Shown piece after piece: positions 1 to 7,667 of a DNA stretch of 64,000 nt (position 1 is the first letter of the stretch; each line of letters starts with the position of its first letter). The stretch is from the NCBI RefSeq assembly GCF_014701095.1, contig NZ_AP023439.1, forward strand, positions 3,832,001 to 3,896,000, written 5' to 3'. Origin of the DNA: Streptomyces tuirus (GTDB taxonomy: Bacteria; Actinomycetota; Actinomycetes; Streptomycetales; Streptomycetaceae). The notes under the pieces are model-generated. The model saw nothing but the letters and a program-made list of their open reading frames with translations. It did no database searches and was not told where the DNA came from. The translations under genes and the position numbers were made by a program.

Positions 1-81
1 GGCGGGCTGGACGGCGAATCCGGCGCCCACGAGCACCGCGGCGACGGCACCGGCACGTGCGACCTTGCTCTTGCTGACCAC
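1..81 (-). CDS. N-terminus of a secreted protein (partial, runs off the left edge)
   Basis: Only the first 27 codons are inside the window. They begin with GTG at 81 and read MVSKSKVARAGAVAAVLVGA followed by GFAVQPA. This is a classic signal peptide: a short lysine/arginine n-region and then an Ala/Val/Gly-rich hydrophobic core. A strong ribosome binding site (GGAGGAG, about 89-95) sits eight bases upstream of the start. The mature protein lies outside the window, so no function can be given. The export signal is well supported, but whether it is Sec type I or another class cannot be decided because the cleavage region is not fully visible. Confidence 0.7.
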   Translation of the reverse strand, partial: MVSKSKVARAGAVAAVLVGAGFAVQPA

Positions 82-214
82 GGTTCGTACTCCTCCGCTC
101 ACAGGTACCTGACCGCAGCCATGTGTATCAGAGCATTGTCATTGGATCGAGTGCTGTCTTGGGTTCCCGAACAGGCCTTTTGTGACTCTCCAGTGGTTCT
201 CGTGTGCCTCCGGC

Positions 215-1090
215 TCAGCCGGCCTCCACCAGCGAGATCCTGCCCTTGCGGGCGTCCCGGCCCAGCAGTTCCATGACCCGCTCGCGGGTGTCCGTACCGG
301 CCTGCGCCGTGTGCAGCATCAGCCGGACGCCCGGGCGGTCGGGGATCTCCAGCACCGAGTGCTCGAAGATCAGGCACCCCGCCCGAGGATGGTCGATCGC
401 CTTCACGCCCTGGTTGGCCGCCGTGATCTCGTAGCGCGACCACAGCGCGGCGAAGTCCTCGCTCTCCTCGGCCAGCAGGCCCGAGATCCGCGTGAACTCC
501 GGGTCGTCCGGGTAACGGGCGGCGTCCCGGCGGAACTCGGACACCAGCCCGGGAGCGATCTCGTCCCAGTAGCGGTGCCGCGCCCGGAACGCCGGGTTGG
601 TGAAGAAGGCCACCAGGCAGTTGGTGTCGCCCTCGCGGAACCCGAAGACCAGCTCCGCCGCCCGGTTGGTCCCGACGATGTTCCAGCACCGGTCGATGAC
701 GTACGCGGGGCTCGGCATCCAGCCCTCCAGCAGGGCCGTCAACTGCGCCGTGCCGGGGGTTTCGTCGGCCGTGCGCTGCGGCGGGTTCATGCCCACGAGC
801 CGGTAGAGGTGGTCCCGCTCGACCGCGTCCAGACGCAGGGTCCTGCTGATGGCGTCCAGGACCTGCTCCGACACCTTGATGTCCCGGCCCTGCTCGAGCC
901 AGGTGTACCAGGAGGCGCCGATGCCGGCGAGCATCGCGACCTCCTCCCGGCGCAGCCCCGGGGTGCGCCTGCGGGCCCCCGGCGGAATGCCCACGTCCTC
1001 GGGCCTGACCCGCTCCCGGCGGGTGCGCAGGAACTGCTTGAGCTCCTCGCGTCGACGGGACTCCCGTACTGCGTTGAGGCTGGTGGTCAT
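215..1090 (-). CDS. XRE-family regulator with MmyB-like ligand-binding domain
   Basis: A 291-residue transcriptional regulator. Residues about 10-75 form an XRE-type helix-turn-helix (RRTPGLRREEVAMLAGIGAS, then YTWLEQGRD), with the typical actinobacterial LRREEVA...WYTWLEQGR signature. Residues about 100-285 match the MmyB-like/PAS-related sensory domain that follows it in this family (NRAAELVF, YWDEIAPGLV, LWSRYEI and HP..G motifs). The ATG at 1090 is preferred because the family normally starts a few residues before the HTH. It is divergent from the MFS exporter gene, with only 57 bp between the starts, so it probably controls that exporter and itself. The family is clear; the ligand is unknown. 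Confidence 0.9.
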   Translation of the reverse strand: MTTSLNAVRESRRREELKQFLRTRRERVRPEDVGIPPGARRRTPGLRREEVAMLAGIGASWYTWLEQGRDIKVSEQVLDAISRTLRLDAVERDHLYRLVGMNPPQRTADETPGTAQLTALLEGWMPSPAYVIDRCWNIVGTNRAAELVFGFREGDTNCLVAFFTNPAFRARHRYWDEIAPGLVSEFRRDAARYPDDPEFTRISGLLAEESEDFAALWSRYEITAANQGVKAIDHPRAGCLIFEHSVLEIPDRPGVRLMLHTAQAGTDTRERVMELLGRDARKGRISLVEAG

Positions 1091-1147
1091 AAACCCAGGA
1101 TAAGTTCGGGCTCCCCGCGGCGGGTTGGACCTTGCCAGCCTCGTCCC

Positions 1148-2617
1148 ATGACTTCCGATCCCGGCAACTCCGCGGCCAAGGTGCGTTTCACCACGCGCCA
1201 GTGGCTCATCATCGCCCTGTTGTGCGGCGCCCAGTTCATGCTCGCGCTGGACTTCTCCATCCTCAGCGTCGCGCTGCCCGTCCTCGGCAAGGACCTCGGC
1301 TTCGCGCTGAGCGACCTCCCATGGGTCGTCACCGCGTTCGCCCTGCCCTCCGGCGGCCTGCTGCTGCTCTTCGGCCGGGCGGCCGACCTCTACGGCCGCC
1401 GCAACTGGTTCATCGCCGGCATGGTCCTGTTCACCGTCGCCTCCCTGGCGGGTGGTCTCGCGCCGTCGCCCGGCTTCCTGCTCGCGGCCCGTGCGGCACA
1501 GGGTGTCGCGGCCGCCATGCTGACCCCGGCGGCGATGTCCCTGCTGACGACCAGCTTCGCCGAGGGCCCGCAGCGCGACCGTGCGCTCGGCATCAACGGC
1601 GCCCTGCTGTCGCTCGGCTTCCTGTCCGGCGTGGTGCTGGGCGGTGTCATCACCGACCTGACCAGTTGGCGCGTCACGCTGTTCATCAGCGTCCCGGTCG
1701 GTCTCGTCGCGTCCATCGCCGCCCCGGTCCTGATCAAGGAGAGCCGCAACGAGGAGACACCGAGGCTGGATCTCCTCGGCGCGGTCACCGTCACCGGCGG
1801 CCTGCTGGCGGTCATCTACGGCATCACCTCCGCCGAGCGCAGCGGCTGGGGTGACGGCACGACTCTGCTCGCGCTCGCGGCCGGTGTGGTGCTGCTGATC
1901 GCCTTCTTCGCCGTCGAGTCCCGGGTCGCCGCACCGCTCGTGGACCTCAACGTGCTGCGCCGCCGCACCGTCAGCTGGGGCAACGCCACCGGCCTGGTCA
2001 CCTTCGCGATGATGACCGGCATGGTCTTCCTGCTCACTCTGTACATGCAGCAGGTGCGCGGGATGACGCCGCTGAACGCCGGATTCACCTTCGCCTCCCT
2101 GGGAGTCGCGGCCGTCCTCGGCGGCGCCTTCGCGGCCCGCATCATCGGCGCCATCGGCGTCCACCGGGCGCTGGTCCACGGCCTGCTGCTGCAGGCGGCC
2201 AGCACCGCCGTGCTCTTCTTCCTCGACACCGGCGACGGCAGCATGCCGCTGCTGCTCGTGGCCACCGCGACCGGCGGTTTCGGTCACCTGCTGGCGGTCG
2301 TCGGCTACATGATCACCGCCACCTCGGGGCTGCCCGACCACGAGCAGGGCCTGGCCACGGGCCTGGCCTACACGGGCCAGCAGCTCGGTGTCACGGTCGG
2401 CACCCCGGTCCTCGCCACGGTCGCCGCGGCCGGTATCGACGCCTCCGGCGGCAGCGGCTCCACCGCGGTCCTGGAGGGTGTGCGCGACGGACTGCTGACC
2501 GCCGCCGGCGCGCTGCTCGTCGCGGGTCTGGTCGCCATCGCCTTCCTGCGGCCCCGGCAGACCGCCCCGAGCCCCGCCCCCGTCCTCGACGAGCAGGTCG
2601 CGGCCGACGCCCGCTGA
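1148..2617 (+). CDS. MFS drug exporter, DHA2 (14-TMS) family
   Basis: A 489-residue integral membrane transporter of the major facilitator superfamily, EmrB/QacA-like. It starts with a short cytoplasmic tail, then TM1 (WLIIALLCGAQFMLALDFSI). The MFS motif A (GRAADLYGRRN, about residues 77-87) follows TM2, and motif C-like glycine-rich stretches occur around residues 150-165. The length and hydrophobic pattern fit 14 membrane segments. Such proteins expel toxic compounds or secondary metabolites using proton exchange. The long open frame continues upstream of the ATG, but that part overlaps the regulator antisense and has no homology. An aldo/keto reductase gene follows after 22 bp and is probably co-transcribed. 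The substrate is not predictable. Confidence 0.9.
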   Translation: MTSDPGNSAAKVRFTTRQWLIIALLCGAQFMLALDFSILSVALPVLGKDLGFALSDLPWVVTAFALPSGGLLLLFGRAADLYGRRNWFIAGMVLFTVASLAGGLAPSPGFLLAARAAQGVAAAMLTPAAMSLLTTSFAEGPQRDRALGINGALLSLGFLSGVVLGGVITDLTSWRVTLFISVPVGLVASIAAPVLIKESRNEETPRLDLLGAVTVTGGLLAVIYGITSAERSGWGDGTTLLALAAGVVLLIAFFAVESRVAAPLVDLNVLRRRTVSWGNATGLVTFAMMTGMVFLLTLYMQQVRGMTPLNAGFTFASLGVAAVLGGAFAARIIGAIGVHRALVHGLLLQAASTAVLFFLDTGDGSMPLLLVATATGGFGHLLAVVGYMITATSGLPDHEQGLATGLAYTGQQLGVTVGTPVLATVAAAGIDASGGSGSTAVLEGVRDGLLTAAGALLVAGLVAIAFLRPRQTAPSPAPVLDEQVAADAR

Positions 2618-2639
2618 GACCGTAAGGACCGACATCCCC

Positions 2640-3674
2640 ATGCGTATGCGCTACTTGGGCCGCACCGGCCTGCGGGTCTCCGAGATCTGCCTCGGCACCA
2701 TGACGTTCGGCGGCCGCCACGGCTTCCAGCACATGGGCCGGCTCACCACCATCGAGGCCCGGCGGCTCGTCGGGGCGAGCATGGACGCGGGCGTCAACTT
2801 CTTCGACACCGCCGACATGTACTCCGCCGGGCAGTCGGAGGAGGTCCTCGGCGGGGCCCTCGGCAACCGCCGCGACGACGCGATCATCGCGACGAAGGTG
2901 CGCTGGCAGATGCCGGACGGCAGCAGCGGCCCGAACGACCGCGGACTGTCCCGGCACCACATCGTGCGCTCGGTCGAAGCCAGTCTGCGCCGCCTCGGCA
3001 CCGACTACATCGACCTCTACCAGACGCACGGCTGGGACGGACGGACCCCGTGGGAGGAGACCCTGCGGGCCCTGGACGACCTCGTGCGGGCCGGCAAGGT
3101 CCGCTACACGGGCGCCTCCAACCTGACGTCCTGGCAGCTCACCCGGGCCCTGGCCACCAGCGAGCGGCTCGGTCTGGAACGGTTCGTATCGCACCAGATC
3201 CAGTACAGCCTCGCCGCCCGCGAGGTCGAGTGGGAGCTGCTGCCCATGGCCGAGGCCGAGAACGTGGGCGTCATGGTCTGGAGCCCTCTGGCCGGCGGTC
3301 TGCTCAGCGGCCACCAGGAGCGCGGCGCGACGCCCCCGCCGGGCACGCGGCGGGCGGTGGGCTGGTTCGAACCGGTCGACCCGGAGCGTACGTTCGACAC
3401 GATCGACGTCCTGCGCAAGATCGCCGCGGAGCGGCAGGTGAGCCCGGCCCAGGTGGCGGTGCGCTGGGCACTGGAGGGACGCGGTGTCACCTCGGTCGTG
3501 ATCGGGGCGCGCAACGAACACCAGCTCGCAGACAACCTGGCCGCCACCACCTGGTCGCTCACCCCCGAGGAGCGCGCCGCCCTCGACGAGGTCAGCGCAC
3601 CGCCTCTGCCCTACCCCTACTGGCACCAGGACTACTGCGACGCCGACCGCGTCAAGGACGTGGAAGGGGAGTGA
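2640..3674 (+). CDS. Aldo/keto reductase
   Basis: A 344-residue NADPH-dependent oxidoreductase of the AKR superfamily. The catalytic tetrad is visible: Asp56 (GVNFFDTADM), Tyr61, Lys86 (ATKVRW) and His130 (LYQTHGWD). The C-terminal cofactor-binding section has the usual VIGARNEHQLADNL motif, which places it in the group of MocA/YajO-like or perakine reductase-like enzymes. Such enzymes reduce aldehydes or ketones to alcohols. The ATG at 2640 lies 22 bp after the exporter stop codon, so the two genes likely form one transcript. This suggests detoxification or tailoring of a compound that the exporter handles, but the substrate is unknown. Confidence 0.9.
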   Translation: MRMRYLGRTGLRVSEICLGTMTFGGRHGFQHMGRLTTIEARRLVGASMDAGVNFFDTADMYSAGQSEEVLGGALGNRRDDAIIATKVRWQMPDGSSGPNDRGLSRHHIVRSVEASLRRLGTDYIDLYQTHGWDGRTPWEETLRALDDLVRAGKVRYTGASNLTSWQLTRALATSERLGLERFVSHQIQYSLAAREVEWELLPMAEAENVGVMVWSPLAGGLLSGHQERGATPPPGTRRAVGWFEPVDPERTFDTIDVLRKIAAERQVSPAQVAVRWALEGRGVTSVVIGARNEHQLADNLAATTWSLTPEERAALDEVSAPPLPYPYWHQDYCDADRVKDVEGE

Positions 3675-3722
3675 CCGGCTCTCGGCGATGACGGTTCCCG
3701 GTGCCGGGCCGGTGAGGAACGG

Positions 3723-4256
3723 TCAGTCCTCGCCGGCCCTCGCCTCCCCCAGGGTCCGCCCCGGCGTGAAGCGTTCCCGTACGACCGGGTCGTCGAGGAG
3801 TCGGGCCGGGTAGCCCGGGCCGGTCCGGGCGGTCATGTCCCGCTGCCGCAGGGGCTCGCCGCAGGCGGAGCAGACGACCCGGGCCTCGGTGTCGTGGTCG
3901 CAGGGCGTGTGGCGCAGGACCACCGGGGCGCCCTCCTCGCCGGCCAGCCAGCGGTCGCCCCAGGCGTTGATCGCGGCGAGCACACCGAAGAAGTCGCGGC
4001 CCTTGTCGGTGGGCAGGTACTCGTGACGGACGGGGTCGCGCTGGTAGACGTGCCGCCGCAGCAGGCCCTCGGCCTCCAGGCGCCGCAGCCGGTCGGTGAG
4101 GGTGTTGCGGGCGATGCCGAGCGTGCCGATGAAGCCGTCGAAGCGGGATTCGCCGTAGAAGACCTCGCGCAGGATCAGCAGGGTCCAGGCGTCGCCCAGG
4201 ATGTCGGCGGTGCGGGCGATCGAGCAGGGCCAGTTGCCGAACGAGGTCCGTCTCAT
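3723..4256 (-). CDS. HxlR-family winged-helix regulator
   Basis: A 177-residue MarR-like regulator. Residues about 8-105 form the HxlR winged helix-turn-helix, starting with the family hallmark CSIARTADILGDAWTLLILR and including FDGFIGTLGIARNTLTDRLR and the wing around residues 69-75. The C-terminal 70 residues contain a CSACG knuckle (about residues 129-133) that is common in actinobacterial members and may bind zinc. HxlR proteins often sense aldehydes, quinones or oxidants through cysteines. The gene converges on the aldo/keto reductase gene and faces the deletion scar on its other side, so its original target may have been lost. The exact target is unknown. Confidence 0.9.
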   Translation of the reverse strand: MRRTSFGNWPCSIARTADILGDAWTLLILREVFYGESRFDGFIGTLGIARNTLTDRLRRLEAEGLLRRHVYQRDPVRHEYLPTDKGRDFFGVLAAINAWGDRWLAGEEGAPVVLRHTPCDHDTEARVVCSACGEPLRQRDMTARTGPGYPARLLDDPVVRERFTPGRTLGEARAGED

Positions 4257-4318
4257 GGCCCCACTGTAGGCGGCTTGCCGCGGCTGGTCTCATGATGAGA
4301 TCGACCCGGTCCGGAGGG

Positions 4319-4562
4319 CTAGTCGCGGATCCCGGCGAGGTCTGCCGGGCGGCGGCGCAGGGCGAGGGCGGCGGGGGCCGTCGCGCAGACCACGGCGAGG
4401 AGGGCGCAGGCGAGCGCCGTGGTGCCGAGGGCCTGCCACGGAAGGGCGATCGTGGGCCGGACCGACAGCAGCGCGAGGGCGCCCCACATCCCGGCCAGGT
4501 TGACGCCGGTGACCAGGAGGCCGAGGAGCGCGCCGGCCGCTACGGCCGTCAGGGCCTCGGGC
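4319..4562 (-). pseudogene. C-terminal remnant of an FtsX-type ABC transporter permease
   Basis: The frame ending at the TAG at 4319-4321 encodes about 80 residues that match the last part of MacB/FtsX-like permeases: EALTAVAAGALLGLLVTGVN, then a second membrane segment (TTALACALLAVVCATAPAAL) and a short basic tail. Homology stops near 4562, where the antisense strand becomes a response regulator gene. The first several hundred residues, the start codon and any partner ATPase are absent. This is best read as the tail left after a deletion, not as a working gene. The junction position is inferred from where each protein similarity ends. Confidence 0.65.
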
Positions 4563-5192
4563 CTGGCGGAGGACAGCGTCCTGCTGCGGGACGGGCTGGC
4601 CGGGCTGGTCGGGCGCTGCGGGCACGAGGTCGTCGCGGCCGTGGGGGAGGCCGAGGCCCTGGTCGCGGCCGTAGGGGAGCACGACCCGGACGTCGTCGTC
4701 ACGGACGTGCGCATGCCGCCCGGCTTCCAGGACGAGGGGCTGCACGCGGCCGTGCGGCTGCGCGGGGAGCGGCCCACGCTGCCCGTGCTGGTCCTCAGCC
4801 AGTACGTGCAGCGCCGGTACGCCGCCGAGCTGCTGGACTCCGGCGACGGCACGAGCGTCGGCTATCTGCTCAAGGACCGCGTCGGCCAGGTCGAGGAGTT
4901 CGTCGAGGCGCTCGGCAAGGTCGCGGACGGCGGCACGGTCGTCGACCCCGAGGTCGTACGGCAGTTGCTGCGCCGCCGCCGCGATCCGCTGGAGCGGCTC
5001 ACCCCGCGCGAGCGGGAGGTGCTGGCGCTGATCGCCGAGGGCAGGTCCAACAGCGCGATCGCCCGCGAACTGGTCGTCTCCGAGGCGGCCGTGGGCAAAC
5101 ACGTCTCCGGCATCCTCACCAAGCTGGACCTGCCGCCGGCGGACGCGACGCACCGCAGGGTGCTGGCCGTGCTCGCCTACCTGCGGGCCTGA
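4560..5192 (+). pseudogene. NarL/LuxR-family response regulator lacking its first codons
   Basis: About 210 residues form an almost complete two-component response regulator. The receiver domain begins abruptly at LAEDSVLLRDGLAGLV, keeps the phosphoacceptor Asp (VVVTDVRMPPGF) and the switch lysine (YLLKDRVGQVEE), and is followed by a LuxR-type HTH (LTPREREVLALIAEGRSNSA, then VGKHVSGILTKL). The usual start (M-R-V-V/I-x-AED) is missing: upstream the frame runs into the antisense of a permease gene. A GTG at 4509 could give a 17-residue foreign leader, but it has no ribosome binding site. No sensor kinase is adjacent. It is most likely a truncated, silent gene; expression from the GTG cannot be excluded. 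Confidence 0.6.
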
Positions 5193-5329
5193 GGAGACGC
5201 CCCAAGGCCCTTGGCCTGTCGACGCGTTGCGTGAAAACGGGCGAGTCGGTCTCCTTGCGCCGCCGTCGCAGCCCCGCTCACAGGGCGGAAGTCACCTGCC
5301 GTCGGCCGACCGTGTGCGAAGCCATGGCC

Positions 5330-5355
5330 GAAACAAACCGGTTGCCAAGTTTTTT
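5330..5355. promoter_or_regulatory. Candidate ARE operator upstream of the P450 gene
   Basis: The 5193-5410 gap in front of the P450 gene carries GAAACAAACCGGTT followed by an AAG-T6 tract. The first half resembles the reverse complement of the stronger ARE at 8913-8938 (A-rich run plus AACCGGTT core). It ends 55 bp before the P450 start, where a repressor would cover a promoter. Gamma-butyrolactone receptors bind such 22-26 bp elements. The match is only good over about half the site, so this is an inference. Nothing else is seen in the gap except a ribosome binding site (AAGGAG, 5397-5402). Confidence 0.5.
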
Positions 5356-5410
5356 CGCCCTGGCGATCGCACGATGGTCCCCCAGCCTCTGGACCAAGGA
5401 GCGATGAGTC

Positions 5411-6691
5411 ATGGCACAGCAGGCCTGCCCCTTCCTGTCGATCGACCCGACCGGTCAGGACCTCTACGGCGAGATATCCCGGATCCGTGCCCGTGGCCCG
5501 GCCGTGGAGGTCGAACTCCCCGGCGGCGTACGGGCGTGGTGGATCACCGGCCTGGAGCTGAACAAGCGGCTCCTGGCCGGTCCCGAGACGAGCAAGGACG
5601 CCTACCAGCACTGGCCGGCCTGGATCAACGGGGACATCTCCCGCACCTGGCCGCTCGCCATCTGGGTCTCGGTGCGCAACATGGTCACCGCCTACGGCCC
5701 CGACCACAGCCGGCTGCGCAAGCCGATGGCCGCTGCCTTCACCAAGCGCCGCGTCGACGCGCTGCTGCCGCGCGTCCGGGAGATCGTCGACCGGTCGCTG
5801 GACGCCCTGGAACGCGTCCCCGAGGGCGAAGTCGTCGATCTGCGGGCGGCGTTCGCGGCGCCCGTCCCGCACGAGGTGGTGTGCGAGCTCTTCGGCGTTC
5901 CGCCCGGCGAGGACGGTCCGCGCGCGGCCCTCTACCGCATCATCGGCCGCTTCTTCGACACGGCGATCTCCCTGGAGGACGCCCAGGCCAACGCCGTCGA
6001 CCTGTACGGCACGCTGACCGCGTTCCTCCGGTACAAGCGCGAGCACCCGGCCGACGACCTGACGACGGCGCTCATCGCCGCGCACGACGAAGGCAGCATC
6101 GGTGAACAGGAGTTGATGGACAACCTGATCCTGCTGCTCACCGCCGGTTTCGAGACGACGGTCAATCTCATCGACAACACCATCCACAGCCTGCTCGCCC
6201 ACCCCGGCCAGCTCGACCTCGTCCGCTCCGGGAAGGCGACCTGGGAGGACGCCCTGGAGGAGTCGCTGCGCTTCGAGGCACCGGGCGCCATGTCGGGTCT
6301 GCGCTACGCCGTCGAGGACATCGAGATCGGGCCGGGCCTGACCATCCCGAAGGGCGACCCGCTCGTGGTCTCCTTCGCGGGCGCCGGGCGCGACCCCGAC
6401 CGGCATGGTCCGGACGCCGAGCGCTTCGACCTCACACGTGTCACCAGTCGCGACCACGTGTCCTTCGGCCACGGCGTGCACCACTGTCTGGGCCGGCCCC
6501 TGGCCATGGCCGAGGCCACCGTGGCCCTGACGTCCCTGTTCGCGCGCTTTCCCCGGCTGGCCCTGGCCGATCCGTCGCGTCCGCCGAAGCGGCTGCCGTC
6601 CATCATCTCCACCGGCCACGAGGAACTGCCGGTGCTGCTGCACGGCCGGGACCCGGGCAGCGGCCCGCACCCGGAGGCGGCGCATGCCTAG
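5411..6691 (+). CDS. Cytochrome P450 (probable hormone-tailoring monooxygenase)
   Basis: A 426-residue soluble bacterial P450. The I-helix oxygen-activation motif AGFETT is at residues 245-250, the ExxR pair is Glu284-Arg287 (EESLR), and the heme loop SFGHGVHHCLGRPLA carries the ligand Cys359. It starts at the ATG at 5411, six bases after AAGGAG; an ATG at 5404 is out of frame. It converges on the SDR gene of the afsA locus and has an ARE-like site upstream. P450s accompany afsA homologues in known hormone systems (SrrO for the SRB butenolides of S. rochei, Cyp17 for avenolide), where they hydroxylate the side chain. A similar role here is inferred from context. Redox partners are not encoded nearby. 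Confidence 0.85.
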   Translation: MAQQACPFLSIDPTGQDLYGEISRIRARGPAVEVELPGGVRAWWITGLELNKRLLAGPETSKDAYQHWPAWINGDISRTWPLAIWVSVRNMVTAYGPDHSRLRKPMAAAFTKRRVDALLPRVREIVDRSLDALERVPEGEVVDLRAAFAAPVPHEVVCELFGVPPGEDGPRAALYRIIGRFFDTAISLEDAQANAVDLYGTLTAFLRYKREHPADDLTTALIAAHDEGSIGEQELMDNLILLLTAGFETTVNLIDNTIHSLLAHPGQLDLVRSGKATWEDALEESLRFEAPGAMSGLRYAVEDIEIGPGLTIPKGDPLVVSFAGAGRDPDRHGPDAERFDLTRVTSRDHVSFGHGVHHCLGRPLAMAEATVALTSLFARFPRLALADPSRPPKRLPSIISTGHEELPVLLHGRDPGSGPHPEAAHA

Positions 6692-6692
6692 A

Positions 6693-6782
6693 CGGTCAGG
6701 CGACTCTCCGGCCCTGGAGGAAGGCGCGGTACCAGGGCGGTCAGGCGACTCTCCGGTCCTGGAGGAACGCGCGGTACCAGGG
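6693..6782. repeat. 45-bp tandem duplication of the SDR gene 3' end
   Basis: Two 45-bp copies (6693-6737 and 6738-6782) differ at two positions. The right copy encodes the last residues of the SDR protein (WYRAFLQDRRVA, stop at 6741-6743). The left copy would encode WYRAFLQGRRVA plus a stop, but it lies beyond the first stop and is not translated. The repeat begins two bases after the P450 stop codon, so it fills the whole gap between two convergent genes. Confidence 0.9.
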
Positions 6783-7667
6783 CGCCGTGCGGCGGAACTC
6801 GGCCGTGAACCCCTCGCCGGGCGAGCAGTCGAAGTCCTTCCAGAACGCGTCGTCCACGAACCAGTGGTCGACCGTGAGCATGCCGAGGTGATGCAGGGCG
6901 AGGGGTGAACCGGCGGCCCGGCGCAGGGCGGTGGCGACGTCCACGGACGCCCCGCCGCCGGGCTGCCCCACCTCCCGGCCCACGGACGCCAGAAGGCCGG
7001 GGACCGTCACCGGCTCGGGGTGGTTGACATGGCGCACACCGCCGCCGGGCACCGGGGAGAGCGCGGCGGCCACCACCGCACGGCCCAGGGTGTCGACGTC
7101 GATCATCGACTGGAGCGCCTCGCAGCCGGTCAGGGTGGTGGCCGACAGCTCCTTCATCAGCCACACCAGGCCGGGGATCACCCAGCGGTCGCCCTCGCCG
7201 TACACGAGGTGCGGGCGCAGCACCAGGCCGCCCGCGTCGAGGACGTACCGTTCGGCGGCGGCCCGGGTGCGGCTGGTGGGCGACGCGGGTGCGATCGGCA
7301 CCTCTCCGGGACCCACGCCGCGGAAGGGGCCCCGGCCGTGGACGGCGGCCGTGCTGACGTAGACGATGCGGCGCACTCCGGCGCGCACGGCCTCCTCGAC
7401 CAGGGCACGGGTGCCGTGGTCGTTGACCGCCTCGGCGGTCTCGGCGTCGCCGCCGATCCGCGCGGCGCAGTGCACCAGGACGTCGGTGTCGGCGCAGACG
7501 CCGCGCAGGGAGGGCGGGGCGCAAAGGTCGCCGTGGACGTACTCGGGGCCGTGCGGCGCGTGCCGGGACAACAGGCGTACGTGGGCGTCCGGTCGACGCT
7601 GTGCCGTGGTGGCGACCCGGCCGCCGACGAAGCCGCTCGCGCCCGTGATCAGAATCTTGACCGTCAC
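6741..7667 (-). CDS. NAD(P)-dependent SDR reductase/epimerase of the hormone locus
   Basis: A 308-residue extended short-chain dehydrogenase. The N-terminal Rossmann motif TGASGFVGG (about residues 7-15) binds NAD(P), followed by a conserved Asp-Leu (HGDL), VHCAARIGG and the YVSTAAVHG strand. The usual catalytic YxxxK is not found: the aligned stretch reads PTSRTRAAAERYVL, with Thr and Arg where Tyr and Lys are expected. The GTG at 7667 overlaps the afsA stop codon (GTGA), showing translational coupling. SDR enzymes next to afsA genes reduce the 6-keto group or the butenolide ring in gamma-butyrolactone synthesis, so this role is likely from context. The odd active site makes the actual chemistry uncertain. 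Confidence 0.8.
   Translation of the reverse strand: MTVKILITGASGFVGGRVATTAQRRPDAHVRLLSRHAPHGPEYVHGDLCAPPSLRGVCADTDVLVHCAARIGGDAETAEAVNDHGTRALVEEAVRAGVRRIVYVSTAAVHGRGPFRGVGPGEVPIAPASPTSRTRAAAERYVLDAGGLVLRPHLVYGEGDRWVIPGLVWLMKELSATTLTGCEALQSMIDVDTLGRAVVAAALSPVPGGGVRHVNHPEPVTVPGLLASVGREVGQPGGGASVDVATALRRAAGSPLALHHLGMLTVDHWFVDDAFWKDFDCSPGEGFTAEFRRTAPWYRAFLQDRRVA

Noticed and set aside
182..1147. Open frame extending the MFS gene far upstream
   Set aside because: It is antisense to the XRE regulator, has low-complexity GC-rich translation, and MFS homology begins only at the ATG at 1148.
1091..2641. Long minus-strand frame continuous with the XRE regulator
   Set aside because: It is the antisense of the MFS gene. 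The family N-terminus and start codon at 1090 define the true gene.
3675..3722. Imperfect dyad between the aldo/keto reductase and HxlR genes as terminator
   Set aside because: The arms (GACGGTTCC/GGAACGGTC) contain a mismatch and the spacing is long; too weak to call.
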